From: Fasciola hepatica
Lineage: Eukaryota > Platyhelminthes > Trematoda > Plagiorchiida > Fasciolidae
DNA length: 64,000 nt
Reading direction: 5' to 3'
NCBI GenBank assembly: GCA_948099385.1
Contig: CANUEZ040000164.1
Location: forward strand, 4,540,501-4,604,500
The translations under genes were made by a program, and so were the position numbers. Below the pieces are notes generated by a model. That model made no database searches. It was given only the letters and a program-made list of their open reading frames with translations, and had not been told where the DNA came from. This document shows positions 11,327-25,108 of this stretch, in pieces; position 1 is the stretch's first letter, and each line of letters opens with the position of its first letter.

Positions 11327-12777
11327 ATGTGGCGAGCTGAAATTCTCTATCCAAATTCAATAAATCTTCACACTTCATTTTACCTACATCCCATTGGCAA
11401 AGATGCATGCGCATTTTCGAAGAATCTTGCGTTTCCGGATTCCTTGGTGAATTCCTTTTATGACACTCTGAATGCGTTGTTGCTGTATCACTTGAGAACC
11501 GATAATTTTATTGCAACTGGACGAGTAAGTTTGTTAGTCTCGTCCGCACATAGAACCAGTCCGTTCGTGCATTCATTTTGGATCTTCAGACACAAGCTTC
11601 AAAGTGTGCTTATGGTGCACAGTTGAATGATCAACTTTGAGATCGTTTGATTGCTGGAATAAATATACCAGAATTACAGCTGAGACTACCTGATCGGAGG
11701 GAGCAAACATTTCATATCTATTTGAGAACTTCACCAGGATGTCAAATCCATAATTGCACCTGTGAACAATGCTGTTTTGTCCGATTCAACCGGATGCCAT
11801 AAAACATACGAGCCAACGCTCCGCAACACTTCAACCCCGCGGGTGGTTACTGTGCCAGTAGTAATTCTCCTAGGGTGCGAGCATTTCTTGTACTCTCAAG
11901 CAGAAAGCGTTAGGAAAATGTGATCCCTGTGGACGCTCACATTCCCGGTTCTCTGGTCCACACAGAATATCTCAGTGTTTTTTCTTCGGTATGACTGATC
12001 ATATACATAGTGTCTGCCGACAACGTAAAGTGTGTCACGTGGCCGCTAACTCAGATTGCACTCTAGCTTCATCTGATGATGAACTTCCTTCCTCAGTCTT
12101 GGCTGTTGCCTATAATCCTATTTCTTATGTTACTCGAGCTTTTTCTATACTCTGAACGGTAAATCTCGTTAGTTTATTGTTGTCACGGGCAGTACCGAAT
12201 CTATCATTTCAAAATCTCATCTCCGGTATTTCTCCGCTAGTGATCTTATTCTGTCTACTCATGTCACAGTCCAAGGTATTACAGGTCATTCTCTACCTGT
12301 TTTGGTTCCGTATATTATTCTAATTCTGGTTTCCAACTTTCTTCCATTTTTTGTGAGTTTCTTATTTCTGATTCAGGTCCGTCTATTCTGGGTTTGAGAG
12401 TTCTCCGCCAGTTAAATGTGAATATTTCGTAGTTTACCACTCGGGGTGATATTTCTCGCCTTCGAAACTTCACTATTCAATGCTTCAAGGCTACGGGTGG
12501 GATGCACATACCACCTATTCGGCTGGCAGTGTCTGGGATCCCAATGTTTAACAAGCGGCGCATCATGCCATTTTGTCGACCTGAACCAGTTCACTTCGAT
12601 ATACAATCCGTGAGTCAAAAATGCATCATCACGTCAGTTGAATCCTCCAGTTGGGCGACACCCATTGTAAATTACCGCAAATCAGATGGCAAAACGCCAC
12701 GGGTATGTGGTAACTATCGGTTGACCCTCATCAAACGACTACCTTATTGCACGTATACTACGGTCATTGCTCGATGA
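11327..12777 (+). mobile_element. Ty3/gypsy retrotransposon remnant, + strand (gag-protease-RT start)
   Basis: Domains appear in the usual order but broken by stops and shifts. Gag capsid relic: from about 11,395, with KDACAFSKNLAFPDS and, after frame changes, a DRLIAGI-like end near 11,640. Zinc knuckle: about 11,920-12,020, including CFFFGMTDHIHSVC, where the second Cys of Cys-x2-Cys-x4-His-x4-Cys has become Phe. Retropepsin: about 12,170-12,400, with FIVVTGSTES, where the catalytic Asp of the Asp-Thr-Gly-Ser motif is Val, and the later block SGPSILGL. RT amino end: 12,502-12,777, containing VESSSWATPIV, RKSDGKTPRVCGNYRL and a Pro-Val-His-Phe-type linker. The sequence ends soon after, so the RT palm, RNase H and integrase are missing. 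It is dead by at least two catalytic changes plus stops. The gag type resembles K02A2.6-like or Mag-like elements. Confidence 0.85.
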
Positions 12778-13843
12778 CCAATTCTGAAAGTATCTATCCT
12801 ACTGAAGTAACCTCATTCAGAAGATATGATTTGCAGTCATAAAGTGGCAATTTTTAATCATGAAGTGGTCGGATAAAGCTGCCTACGCATATTGAGTGAA
12901 CTGTTAGTGGTGTATAGACCAACTGGAACTCGTTCATTGTGAATACATGGGCCGTGTTAGTCAATTTAGTATGGATTTCGATAGCAAAACCCGAGTTGAA
13001 CAGCAAATTATGTAGTATTCGACCAGCGGTATGTCATCCACTGGGATAGAGTTTATCGCTAATCCATTTGTGGTTTATTCTCGTATATTCGCTCTGGTCT
13101 CCTGAATATGAAAGACTTCGATGAACCTAGGTAAATTTGAATAACCATTGGATTGTGACTGTTCTGGTTACTACTTCTCAGCATCAACCAAACTAACAAA
13201 TAAGATTTATCACTTGTCATGATATGTATTCGTATCTTCCTGCCTGCCTATGACCAATATTTATATGAATCTCAAAGAAGCTTGATCAACTAAAATTTTC
13301 CTATGCAATGGTGTAGCTCAATATATTCCAGTCATCGTATGAACCGCCCACTCAAAGGCGCTCACCCCATCAAGGCCAATGTAGCTTTTGCACAGCAGTT
13401 AATATTTACTCAGCAATGTTGAACTCATCAATCGGACCACGGATTGAACCTGCTTGTTGATTTGTCCAGTACCCGGCGCACGGCATTGAAACTAATATTT
13501 GCATACTTCTAAGAATAACCAGCTTGATGGCATTATTTTACTCGAGCCGTCACCTAGGTATGACAACCACGTTGGATAGTTATGGCAAAATGCACTGTAA
13601 CTACTACTGTCGTGCGCACAGTCATCTATACTGATCTCAAAATGTGACATAATTCGTGTTGCCCGGTGATTATGGAACTCCGATAGTTCAGGGTACGTGT
13701 CAATCAAAGTAACTAAGAAGAACGTCGGAAGTGTTGGTAAATTCTGCTACGCAAAGCATACCCTTTCAGTGCTTCCCCTTAGACATTATACTCGCCAAAA
13801 TCCCGGATCCCTATAGATTACGATTGAGTTCTGAACTATAGTC
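12778..13843. other. no gene recognised between gypsy and LINE remnants
   Basis: Expected gypsy RT palm motifs (Tyr-x-Asp-Asp) are not found after 12,780, which places the truncation here. The rest shows no recognisable motif in any frame. Confidence 0.4.
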
Positions 13844-16050
13844 ATGCAAGTTGGCCGGCATTCCTCCGCTACTACATACCTGTATCCTTTATTTGAAACC
13901 TCAGACTATCTTTCATTACTACCCTCGGCAGCGAAAATCATAACCGGTGATCTTGGCCGGCCCAAAATATCCTGGACTAAGCCAACAGTACCTCTTATCC
14001 TAATAGACCTTGTCTCCCATACTCTTATTGGGTTTGGATGCAAAACCCTAAAACCCCAACTAGAAACGCCAAAATTCCGGATCTCATTTTTACTCACAGC
14101 GTTTCCAAATTTTGCTTTCCGTTCTGCATAAATTTCAGGGCAGTAGCCACAAGATAGTGGGAGGCAATCTCTTATTCGATCCACATCTATCAGGCTATTT
14201 GACCCCAGTTACCAACTTTTTCCATTTAAATTGCAACCCTCTGCACAACCACATCCATAATCAAGATTGATGCAGTTTTCCTAATGGCTGACCCTCAACA
14301 CGCGGCTTAATACTTTTACCTTAACAAGGAAAACAGTCTCTCGAAGCCCAATCCCACTATCCAAGACTCCCCTCTCAGGGAATCAAAACTCGCCTCCCTC
14401 CAACAAAAGTGCCTTTTGATGCAAAGACTCCACCTCCGAAACCACGACTTCTCCCATCTCATGAGACTAACACGTCTCCCTGGAATTATCCTTGATCAAA
14501 AGGAAATTCAGCTTCTAAATGAAGAAGCTGAAGCTCTGAGGCATCCCAAACAAGCGAGAAAACTTCCATTCCTACATAAATCCAATAGTTCGAAAGCAAA
14601 ATCCACTACTCAGTGCGTCGTGTTATCGAGCAAAATTATTCCCAGGATCATTTCAAGTTACAAAACATCTGCACATCCTGGACCCGATGGGTTACACCCA
14701 GCTCGAATCATTCACGGTGGATCGGACCTTCAAATTCTATTACTAAACCTACCTATTTTTCCAATCAACTTCAGTTTGGAGAAGTCGAATAGGAAGCTTT
14801 TAGTCGACGTCCCATGACATAAAAGACCCCTTTCACAAATTCGCTAATTACCCCTCTCATTTTCAGAATAATGAAAACTATTGGTAAAGGCTTTATTATT
14901 ACCCATCTTTGCACTTCAAACCTGTTTAGCAATAGGCAGTCATTGTCTACCTCTATCTGTCGAGGATTTTCGATCGTGTTCCGCATACCCGTCTCATGGC
15001 TAAATAACGTTCGTTTGACATTACGGACCCACTGCTTTCTTGGTTGCAATCCTATCTCACTCATCGCTCTCAAGTAGTCCTCACAGAAGGCCATACCTCT
15101 AACCCAAGACCTGTTACAAGTGGTGGTATACATGGCAGTGTACCGGGTCCTGTTCTATTTCTCATGTACAATATTGAGGCTCTGGATCTAGTACATCATG
15201 GCACGTCATTACTGTTTGCAGATGGTATAAAAATAGTGTGCCATTTCAAGTCTACAGATGCTACCTCTATACTCTACCACAACTCTGCGCACTTTTCTGC
15301 GCTAGACCACTGGTGTCACTCCTGGATGATGCATTTTCCCACTGATAGGTGCGAGGTCCCAACCTACAAATTGCAATTGCTCCATGAATCCCTAACTCTC
15401 GGTGAGTCCCCAATTTTGAATCGAACTACCATCGGTGATTTGGGACTCAACCACTCTAGCTCCCTCAACTTCTCTGAGCACGTCGTCATCCAAGCGGCCA
15501 AGTCTAGGGGAGGTGTGGCCCTTCTTCTTCACTCGCTTCTTCTCCGAGGAAATATCGTCAGCATCTACAAATGCCACACTAGGCCTTTGCTTGAATATTG
15601 TCCAAAAACCCCTCCCAACACGTCAAAATCTGACAGAGTTGCAGCAGAATGCATAAAAGGCATTTTACCAAACAATTACTTGGTTGATCCAAGTCGTTAA
15701 GCTAAAGGGAACGATGCTGACTTCTGGATCTCGACCCACTCTGGCTCCGTCGCTTGAGGCTTAACTTGGTCTTCTTGCATAACCTGCTCCATAACTTATC
15801 TGATTCCTCCAACCCAGTAAGCTTCTCCTGTAGAAACTCTTACCACTTTGGCACAGGCCTCTTAACATCCATTTTACCATAGCTAAACCAGTCACATAGT
15901 CAGGCATTTCCTTTCTCCAATACTCTAAGTTCTGGAATAGGTTGTCCAACATCATCCTTAGCTTCTCAGACCAAATCCCAATTGCTATCAGTACTCATTC
16001 CATATTCCAACGTTATCCGGGCACTTCAGTTATTTGATGTGTTTATCTGA
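13844..16050 (+). mobile_element. CR1-like non-LTR retrotransposon remnant (endonuclease + RT)
   Basis: A LINE pol on the + strand. Endonuclease end: about 13,910-14,130, with ITGDLGRPKISW, where a Gly-Asp-Phe-Asn-type catalytic block has lost its Phe-Asn, and a Ser-Phe-Leu-Leu-Thr relic of the Leu-Asp-Leu-Ile-x-Thr box. RT: 14,416-14,817 with SAHPGPDGLHPARI, then after frame breaks 15,044-15,700 with SYLTHRSQVV, VTSGGIHGSVPGPVLFLMY and LLFADGIKIV. The palm Phe-Ala-Asp-Asp is Phe-Ala-Asp-Gly at 15,215-15,226, so the RT is inactive. The carboxy end (LEYCP, then a broken run with RLNLVFLHNLLHNL-like residues near 15,750-15,800) fits the CR1/Jockey layout. No 3' tail or target-site duplication is visible. 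Confidence 0.85.
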
Positions 16051-18440
16051 AGATATAGTATGAGAGAGAGGCCATGAGTTTTAAGTCCGGCCAACTCCTT
16101 CGAGGACCCTGCACTCTCCAACCACGGGCATAATCAACCATAAACAGTCTCATCCATCTGATGAGATTCGCGATGCTTCACTAGACTTGAGCATTCCCGT
16201 ACTGAGTAAATAGAAATGAAGTACAAATAATTTCCTACGCTCTGCTTTCGCTTTGTCCCGTGGTCCCAGACACCCCTATGCTTCTTCCTTTCTTGGTTTT
16301 CATGTGCCTCCATTCACCGTCATTTTACAGCAGGGGCACACCCTGGATGCTTTCCTCTATTTTCCCCGTGTTTCTAGTTCTCCGCTGATGCGCGTTTTAC
16401 CCTCAGCTTTGGCCAACTACCTTAACACTAAGGCAGTCACTCCCATTATAAATGCCCCTAGATAACACTGCTGAATAGCCGTTTAACAACCGCCGGAGTC
16501 ACTGATTCTGCCCTCCGGGAACCCTCACCACTTGGCGACTTGATCGCGAATCATAAACCTTCATTTTTGAATCACGCCGCCCCCCCAAGCGTAATCATCA
16601 ATGTCCTTTTTTCAATTCTAGTGATGTGAGACGCGGTCAGATCTACCGCCTTGGTCAATGCACATCGGAAATGTAGGCCGTCTGTAATCGATTATGGATT
16701 TCACATTCCCACCGTCACAGCTCTGCTGCATCCAATAAAACCGTTTATGGATCACATGCTTCCACCGTCTCCGACTTGCCACGGAAGGCTCACCTAACGA
16801 TTTTTTCGATACTTTTATCGCCTCCCGTTTTCTTATGCAAACACAACTACTTTGACCCAATTACTACCGTCGCCGTTCTACCACCTTTTCCACACTAATC
16901 AATTTTGTCCATTCTTTTATCGTTTCCCGTCACCAGCCCCACCCATACCAATACCCAATCCCCATGTTAGAACGCGCCCTGCTCTACGATTCCCTCCCGA
17001 TCTTTCCATCAGCAAGTGCTTCGATTGGCATCTTCGGTTCAATACATTTACGCAATTGTCTGCAGGCATGCACCTCTACAGCTACATCGTCTCAACACTG
17101 CTACGCATATATTTCTGGTGATTACTGGTCCGTCTCACGTTTTCGAGTCCTGGTGCCTCCTTTCTCCTCGGCCCACATTGCGCATCACTTGTGATAAAAT
17201 GACCTAGTCAGTCGTCACTTAAGTGTTTCACTTTCGCCAGTTCTCCCATTTCCTGTTTTATGAATTGTTCGCCATGTACATCTTCTCTGCTTTTTTCAGG
17301 TCTATTTGTTTCTCCACTTTCCATTTATTATAAGAGGATTAGTACATCTTGAACCTAAAATACTATTTCAAACCATGTGTTCTGCCAATACTTGTCCCCT
17401 TTGACCTTCTATATACCCATTTTTCTCTTACGTTGTTCGCTGTTGCAACAGCTGTATCCTTGTACCACAGTCATATTTACTTCCCAGTTCCATTTCTCCA
17501 CTGCTATTCCTCCCTACTACAATCAGTCAGTAATTACACTTGCTCTGCTTTTCCTAGCCATCTTCATTGCCATGATCTTGCTGCTTCGCAGTGTACATCC
17601 ACTTTCTATTGATTCTCCCACTTTCGACCGTCATCTCATGGTGCACCTAATTTGAACAAAATAATCAATTTACTCTTACCATCACTTACCCTATCTCCCA
17701 TCCTTCATGAACTGTGCTCCATAGTTGGCATTATCTTTGTGCCCCAAAGCTGCTTTATTCTGTAGATTCACCACGTTCGACCCGTCACAAAGAAACCAAT
17801 ATATCATGATTTTTCGCTGATATTTCACACAATATCGTTATTTTAGAGCGTATTTTAACTCTACATCCTGCAGTTTTTGACGGCCATCTCCTTTGAAGTC
17901 AACCGGCTGCCTATCTTGACAAGCTTTTGTTCTAAAAATATCTGTACCTCACAGTCATCATATGCTAACCTCTTCGAAACATTCTTTATATCTGACCGAC
18001 TAATCAAGACCTCTTTTGCTTGCTCCGTGTTTCACACCAAGGTTTGAAACATGTTAATGATCATTTATCGTGGTGAATCTATGCTCCATTTTTACCTGTT
18101 TCTTTTTAATGCCCATCAACCTAATCTCCATCGTCTTTTGTTAACACAACCTTTCCGACTGAATTTTGATCTCCCTCGTTCATAACACCAAACATTTAGT
18201 TATATCCACCTTGACCAGTCAGACCCCACCATTTAACCTTGATCTTTGGACTTTCCCGGGCATTAATTCGAGTTCATCAATAGGCCCTCCTTCTACTCCC
18301 TAGTGTGCCAACATTTATTTCACACTTATCTCTATTGAATTTATCTAGCCGACGTCAGTCACACATTCTTCAACATAACCCCAAAATATTTTTCACATTA
18401 TCGTCTGTGACATTTTGATCATGTACTGACATGATTCGGG
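16051..18440. other. pyrimidine-rich tract, unassigned
   Basis: The + strand is strikingly rich in C and T and poor in G, with many CCC, CTTT and TTCC runs. The same bias runs through the preceding LINE. Frames such as 16,253-16,465 and 16,852-17,655 are Ser/Pro/Phe-rich as expected from that composition, with no motif. The tract may be another LINE's 5' region or ORF1, but that is only inferred from composition. It ends where the minus-strand gypsy remnant begins. Confidence 0.45.
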
Positions 18441-18449
18441 CATTTCGAA

Positions 18450-19834
18450 AATGAACCTTTATTATCATTTACTGAAAATCCGGAGTGTCTGTCCACCGCT
18501 GTCCTTCGCCAACTTCGTGGGCTCAACCACTCTGCCACCTCTGTTGTTGGAGCATTGTGCAATCAACTGCTGAAGAACAAGACGATTCACCTGACTGTCA
18601 GCCGTTGGCTGCAGCATGACCGATTGCTTCCAGGCACGCAGGGCCTCCCAGCCCAGGATGGATGGCCTGTCTCGGAAATCAGGAATCGGACCCGAGTGCT
18701 GTCGCTCTCCAAGCGAACCATTAGTGTAATTGAGACAAGAAGTGAAAGTCGATGATCAAAAACACTGAGTGAATGGTCACGTCGGTGGGTCGTATGGGCA
18801 CACTGGGATGAATCAAGTCAAACACTGGTTTCGGAATGATGGACTCTAAGCTTTCGGTTTGCAAAATGAATCGATGTCTCAAACCGCAGTGGAACTGGAC
18901 TGATTTGTACTGAAATTGGTTAGATTCACTCGAAATCTTCAGTGTGTATACCAGAAGTTCATCAGTTTTTGGATCCTCAAGGGTACGAACTCATCACATT
19001 GCTCTTGGATTGGCGGCACACCTTGCTAATACGACCATACCTTCCACAAGAATAGCATACTGCAGTACGAAAGAGGCAGGAGGAATGTAGGTGGCATTTG
19101 CCGCACGAGAATCTCCGATTTGGTTGCACTGGTTAGTGTTCAAGAACTAATTTATTGGCCAGCTTCGGTTGAGGCCTTTGAATTTAACGGAATATTTTAC
19201 AGGGAGGAATATGTACAGCTGCCGCACCGGCTACGTCATCGAATTGTTCGCACGTTGACTGGGTCTCAGAGTACGTAAAGTCGGGCCTAAGAAATAGCTA
19301 CTTTTGCAACTCCGGATGGTTCATACCAGCAATGAGGCGGTCACACAATTGGGTCTCCAGCTGATTACCAAAATTACACTTTGCAGCCTGGGTCTGAGTT
19401 GTCAGGATGAATTCACGAAAATTCATGTTGGAACCACGAACAAGCGAGTAGAATTTGGCACTCTCAGTCACCTAGAAACTGACCGGAACCTCGTGGCCTA
19501 GCAGTAAGTCCTTCAACTCGTTGGACGGAACTGCAACAGGGACTCTCGGATATGCAAGGTTTTTCATCAACGAGTACGATGACCGACCGCCAGTCATCAA
19601 GACGAATGCAGTCTGGTTCTCTTTCATCACATCCTTTTCTTTGCTACACTATAACTCGAAACGTTCAATCCAATCTTCAGTTTCAGATAAACTAGCGTGC
19701 AGGTTCATCTGTTCAATACTGGGCATCTTCATGACACAAAGCAAATTGTAGTAATCACAATGAACTGAACTGAAAGGACATAATGATATTTCCCCCACTC
19801 GGAACCACGTGAACGGAAGTAGCAAGAAGTCCAA
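18450..19834 (-). mobile_element. Ty3/gypsy retrotransposon remnant, minus strand (gag-protease), in repeat A
   Basis: Read on the minus strand from 19,834 downwards. Gag: SETEDWIERFEL, then a premature stop (the TGG Trp codon of the B copy is TAG here), then MKNLAYPRVPVAVPSDEL, a second stop (CAG to TAG), then NFREFILTTQTQAAKCNFG and DRLIAGMNH. Zinc knuckles: about 19,110-19,040, with [10 protein letters not shown] and [14 protein letters not shown], where the His of the second knuckle is Arg. Protease: about 18,870-18,640, with TESLESIIPKPVF in place of the Asp-Thr-Gly-Ser block, and a later Glu-Thr-Gly-Pro-x-Ile-Leu-Gly-like run. No RT is found below 18,450. The element is 3'-truncated and dead. 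The gag part (above about 19,160) is shared with repeat B. Confidence 0.85.
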
Positions 19835-20272
19835 GGCTGCAAAATAGCAAGTTAGTTGTATTGTACAACTGGTTTGTATAAATATATCAAATCAGATAGC
19901 TGCTGGATCATCAAACTATTTTCAGCGTCTATTTTTTCAAGATCCTAAGAAAGTTATACCCTTGTCGAAGATCACTTGATGAATCTAATTATGAAACCAC
20001 TTGACTGCTAAATTCGTCGTTCATTGTGTTTTGTGAATAATAATTTCTCTGCTCGTTTTTAGCCTAGTTTTTTGACTTTTGTTGGCCATTTGTGTACTCT
20101 GTGAAACACAATATAAAAAGCGGTGCAATTCTGATTTGAAGGCACTCGCGCGATCAGTGTTGGCATCAGGAGGGGATGGTTGGTGTGTGCGAACGTTTAA
20201 TTTTGCATACATGTGCAAGTTGATGTGCATGTGCGCGATGAAAACACTTCACAGACACCAGTGATACTTTAT

Positions 20273-20328
<56 letters not shown>
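20273..20328. repeat. (TA)n microsatellite
   Basis: A TA dinucleotide tract with one ACAT interruption. It lies at the point where repeat A lacks the 2.8-kb block present in B, and B has a comparable TA tract at 54.2 kb at the matching place. Confidence 0.97.
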
Positions 20329-20330
<2 letters not shown>

Positions 20331-22723
20331 TTAACAAAAACATTTTTCCCAACATGTTTCCATTCAGTCTTGCTAAATCGTACAAAACCAATTTTGTGCT
20401 CAATAATTTCCTGTTTATATCAAACAACATTATTTATGCCGATAGGATTCGCTTCTTTGTGAAGATCTCACTAATCTTCCGCTGGTATGAACGGTGGATT
20501 TGCCAGCAATGTAGACGATGACAATGGATATCATCATAGTTCGTGTACAGTATATACCTTAAAATCCTTTCTTTCTGTTTAAATTCCCAGACGACCAAAT
20601 CACTGATGAAATCACGTGATTCAACAATTGTTATTCTTATAGTGTTTAAAGTTAGTTCTTCTGTTTTTTGACTCGGGGAACAACTATCTGGATGAGTACT
20701 AAGATGTTTGTAATATTACTTTTGCAACGTTCCAGTTTTACACAGAATGGACCAGCAATATAGTGTACAACGGTGCATACACAACACTTCAAATAAGAAA
20801 ATAATTTTCCTCATTGAGCATAGTTAAGCTTAATGCTGGTTGTTTTGTATTCCAGTTGAATAGTCGCACTCTGAAGAATCAGGTCGTTCATTGAGTGAAG
20901 TATTATCTTGTTCGGCATATGTAGATATCACCGCAACTACAACTCCATTGGTGAACAGCATGTGGAGTAATGTGACTGCCATAGTGTGCCACCCGGACGC
21001 TTTGTAACTGAAATGGTTAAGAAGGAAAATTCATGTCCGAATCATTTTAGTAAAGAACAGATAAAATAGGACGAACAGATCTGAGATTATTGCAAACTGA
21101 ATAAACTATCATCATTCGAAGTGGTAAAATGTCATCAGCATGGTGTTTGTATGCGGAAAACTGTCTAATTTGATCGCTCAAATGATTTTCGATCACTCCC
21201 GGAAAAAACATTTGCTATTGTAGGACCTGTTTTGCTTCCCATTGGCACACCATTAACATGTTCGTATACCTTTCCCTAAAATAAGAACCGATATTTCTGT
21301 CACCTAAAATAGTGAGGTGCTTGGAATGTAGAAAAAGGATACGCAGCAAAGTATAAATAGGTAAAATAATATCGCAAAGTAGATCCACAATTTGTCGAGG
21401 AAAAACTTGGGTTAGAAGATATTCAACTTTAACTGAACACAGTCTACAATTGGACACCGTCAAACTCTTAACAAATGCTGCAAGTTCAAATGAGTCTGGT
21501 GAACAATGAACATTCGGGAAGTTTTGGACGGGATCAAATATGTTCACCAGGCATTGGGCAAGCTTGGGGTTAACTTGAATGCTGCGTGCACAAAATGGGC
21601 CTTCACGGAACTCTCTTTTTCAATCTTTGGTGAAGCTACCAATTAAAGCTATTGGGTTGTGATTGGTTTCAGTTTACTGAACAAGTTCTTCGATGTGAAC
21701 TTTATAAAAATTCTCGAAGTAAAATACTAGCCTGAGGAAATCAGAACTCTTAGCTTGGTACATCAATGCTCGGTACAACACCCACTAGTGAATATTCGTC
21801 AGTGGCTGACCTTCCTCGATTTGGCTATTTAATTCATCGTCCTCTGGAGCGCACTCATTTACCTATTCAATGTCGCATGACACACGAATCTGGGGAGTTA
21901 ATCGAGTGCGGAAACCAACCCTTTTTGAGTACAAATGGAGAAACACAATTTGGCTTGTATATGGCCAATTGTTCGCGTTGAGATGCCACACGAAATTATG
22001 GATAACCTGCATGTTCGCCTTTATGCAGGCCTGTGAATTAATAAATTAACGAGCGAGGTACCACTCGTTTGGATGATGAATATTATTTGGTGACCGTCGA
22101 ACTGGCTGTGGTAGTTATTGCATGACTGGGACGATGGTTAGCTTTCATCCATGCACCTTTATGTTCATTTGGCTTGGTCTCTCCCTTATACACTCACACT
22201 ACTGGGTCGGATGGCCCTCTTCGATAATGGAGATTAATATACAGATTAGAAAGGAGAGATAAATGAAAATACTCCGGTAACGTATCGGAATGCCCAGTAG
22301 CAAACAAGCTTGCTTCCGATTACCCAAAACTTGCTAAATAAAGCACATCGTGTAGATACTGATACTGAGATAATGAGATAAAACTAAACCTCATGAAAAG
22401 TATCTACACAGATAATCTCTCGTGACACCGATAACGTCGTAGCTACGTGGACATGAAATTGTCATTGGCTGACAGCATGATTATCAATTTGCATGATATT
22501 TCCCCTATTGCTCAACTTTCCGTGACTTTTCAATAAGCTATATTCAGCCAGTTGTGAATCATAGAGAAAAAGCTTGCTAGCTGCTGACTGTTCAGATTAG
22601 AGGTTATTTGAATACAACTTTCCTGAGGAAGTAACTCGACAAGCTCTCCAAATTTGTTCGCCATATGATATCAAATGCAAAGATGAGTGTACTACACACG
22701 ACAATACATCAAGCAACCTCATT

Positions 22724-22927
22724 TTGTGCTCTAAACCAGTGACCAAAATACACTGGTGTGCCTTATGGACAAGCATTCATGTATTGAGTTTTGCTTCAAA
22801 ACAAACCGGCTTCCATCAGGCAGTCAGGAATTATCGGGTGGCACATTATTTTGGATGTGATCGACCATGCATGAAAGATAAATGGGGCAAATTTCTATGC
22901 ATTGGCTGTTTGACAGCTCTGAAGTAA
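22724..22927 (+). other. unidentified 67-residue frame conserved between repeats A and B
   Basis: The frame encodes 67 residues and has a near-identical twin at 60,168-60,371 (differences K/Q, T/I and V/G near the start and middle). It includes FHQAVRNYRVAHYFGCDRP and ends in CIGCLTALK. Conservation of residues simply follows the near identity of the DNA, so it is no evidence of function. I do not recognise it; it is probably a chance frame in a repeat. Confidence 0.2.
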
Positions 22928-23917
22928 AGAGAATGATGAAAAAAGGATCCCATCTATCTGTGTTACCACTTTCTGCAGATTATAAATCTCCCATATACGT
23001 ATTTCGTTGCGATGAAGGCACTACGAGTATTTGGTCGTAGCACAAAATAACGTCACTGGTCACATGTATTCCCACTCCTCCCTCCTTATTTGGTAGGACT
23101 GCGGGAACTTGCACCTAATATCTGTCTGTGAACCATGTCGAACAGAAGGTGTATCGTCAGGGTAGTATTTCCCGGTCAGGGACTAATCTGCAAATACCCA
23201 CAATTCTTTGTGGATGTTGTCCTAGTTCTCATTGTGTTCCGTTATTGGTTAACCTGGTCGATAACACAAGCACCAAGTCATTTTGACGTAACAGCTGAAA
23301 ATGTTTACCGTCGCAATATATTGTACATTAAATTTATTACATAATACCATCCCAGATAAATACTCAATCGGTCGAACCGCATTGGTTTGATTAATATACA
23401 GATCTCCGTTTCTGTATAATACAAGCACACGGGGATTTCGCCGAACGTCTAAAGTGGCAGACTAACGTATTTTTTTTACTATGCTAGCTTCTATGTTCAT
23501 GTAAGTACTAGTTCAGGAAATAAGTAATTCAGAGATAATCCGAAAATATTGATTCCTCTGAGTGTACGGAATTTTACTCACAAAAATTCAGTGAATTTAT
23601 TTTCACAGATAATCAAGATAGTAGAATCACTCTTTGGCTCCATATCATGATCAACAGAGTGTCGTTCAAAAACAATATCAGCTGCTACGATACTGCACAT
23701 CAATTTGTATACTAGTGCGCTGCTAATTCCGCGCACTGATTTAAGATGACTGCCTTGCCGTATTCCATCGAATGATTGACTTACGTGTTGAGTCCCAGAC
23801 TGAAAGGACTGAAAACGGTATTGGTCTTGAGAAACGGTCTCAGTAAAAGGTAATCAATCACTACTGTGTTAGGTTATACAGACATCATCAACGGCAATCA
23901 TCTACGGCACTTTCCAA

Positions 23918-24187
23918 ATGAAAGTACGTCAGGGAGGGCTAGGACAGCATTCGACTGTGTCCGAATTACTTGACAACAGTGGCGAACACCGTGAAGTTTA
24001 CTGCGTTAAAGAAAGCCAGTACACGAATGTGATAGGAATGGTATCAGACAGCGCTTGGCTACATCCAAAATGCGAAATTATCATGTTCAAAGAAACTCAA
24101 ACGAAATATGATTCAAGGTTACTACGTGACGCGCGGGAGCAGAGCAAATATGACAGAAAAACGTTGTACAGTAAGAGGACCAAGTGA
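23918..24187 (+). other. unidentified 89-residue frame in repeat A, with a B twin
   Basis: The frame has many charged residues (ending DRKTLYSKRTK) and a twin at 61,371-61,640. The old copy at 5.7-6.0 kb aligns in DNA but does not preserve this frame, which argues against a conserved protein. The opposite strand carries the MVSAGQVFRCVG run seen in all three copies. Confidence 0.2.
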
Positions 24188-25108
24188 ACGTGACCAACAC
24201 ACCGGAACACCTGGCCTGCACTCACCATACGCAGATCCAGAAATATTGAGGAGAAAACGGAAATTGGTCTGATTGTTTTATTGAAAAGGATGAACATCTA
24301 TGGTTGTACTTTGTACGTGGTTGGCAAAACAAATTCTGGAGATAACACAAAGTGCCGACATAGAGTTTTATGATGTGACCTGATTGACTTGAACTTTCAT
24401 AGCAGGAAAACCAACTGAATCACGATGACAAAGTAGGCAAACACAAACGCCTCTGAGGAGAACCTGGTCAATCCAAATTATGTCCGAATTCGTCGTCGTT
24501 GAATCAACAGACAACCATAGAGTGTGAACAAATACACTGGGCACACCTACGAGATGTCGAATCTTCCGTAGCACTACTGAAAAGCGAGTTACCAGACGAT
24601 ATTTGAATACCATTGTGTTTGTAGTAAATTTTGACGGAAAAATGTATGTGATCGTTAAATGATGGCGAAGAAAATTAAGGAGCTGATGTGGGATAATGAA
24701 TCTAGGCTCTTGACCAACCTTAAACGAGGACTAAAGGAGTTTAATATTCTTTCTCAGTGCATGAGGGATTATTGAAGTGGTCTAGACGGGTAAACTCAAT
24801 AGGCTCTATGTGATTTTGCTCTCATATGATCCTCAGAGTTAACAGATCGATTCAATCAACAGGGAAAATTTTGCACTGGATGTATAAACCTACGGAATAA
24901 TTTGAACTATATGGAGTGGGGCCAATATCCATATCACCATCAGAGTTACTCGCAATGTCAGAGGACGAAATCCAATCTAACGTATTATCTATATGCATAT
25001 GTACATGGTATCTCCGTGAAAATGATTATTCCATATTAGTGAGTAGTACAAACTCTGGTTTGTTGAATCATCTGGGTAGTTTAGCAAACATTTATTATTT
25101 TAGGAACA

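Noticed and set aside
16140..16185. Second hammerhead core (CTGATGAG at 16,158)
   Set aside because: No GAAA follows at a suitable distance and the stem is not closed correctly.
16852..17655. Overlapping + strand frames in the pyrimidine-rich tract as genes
   Set aside because: Three overlapping frames are open only because of the low purine content; no motif or codon pattern supports any of them.
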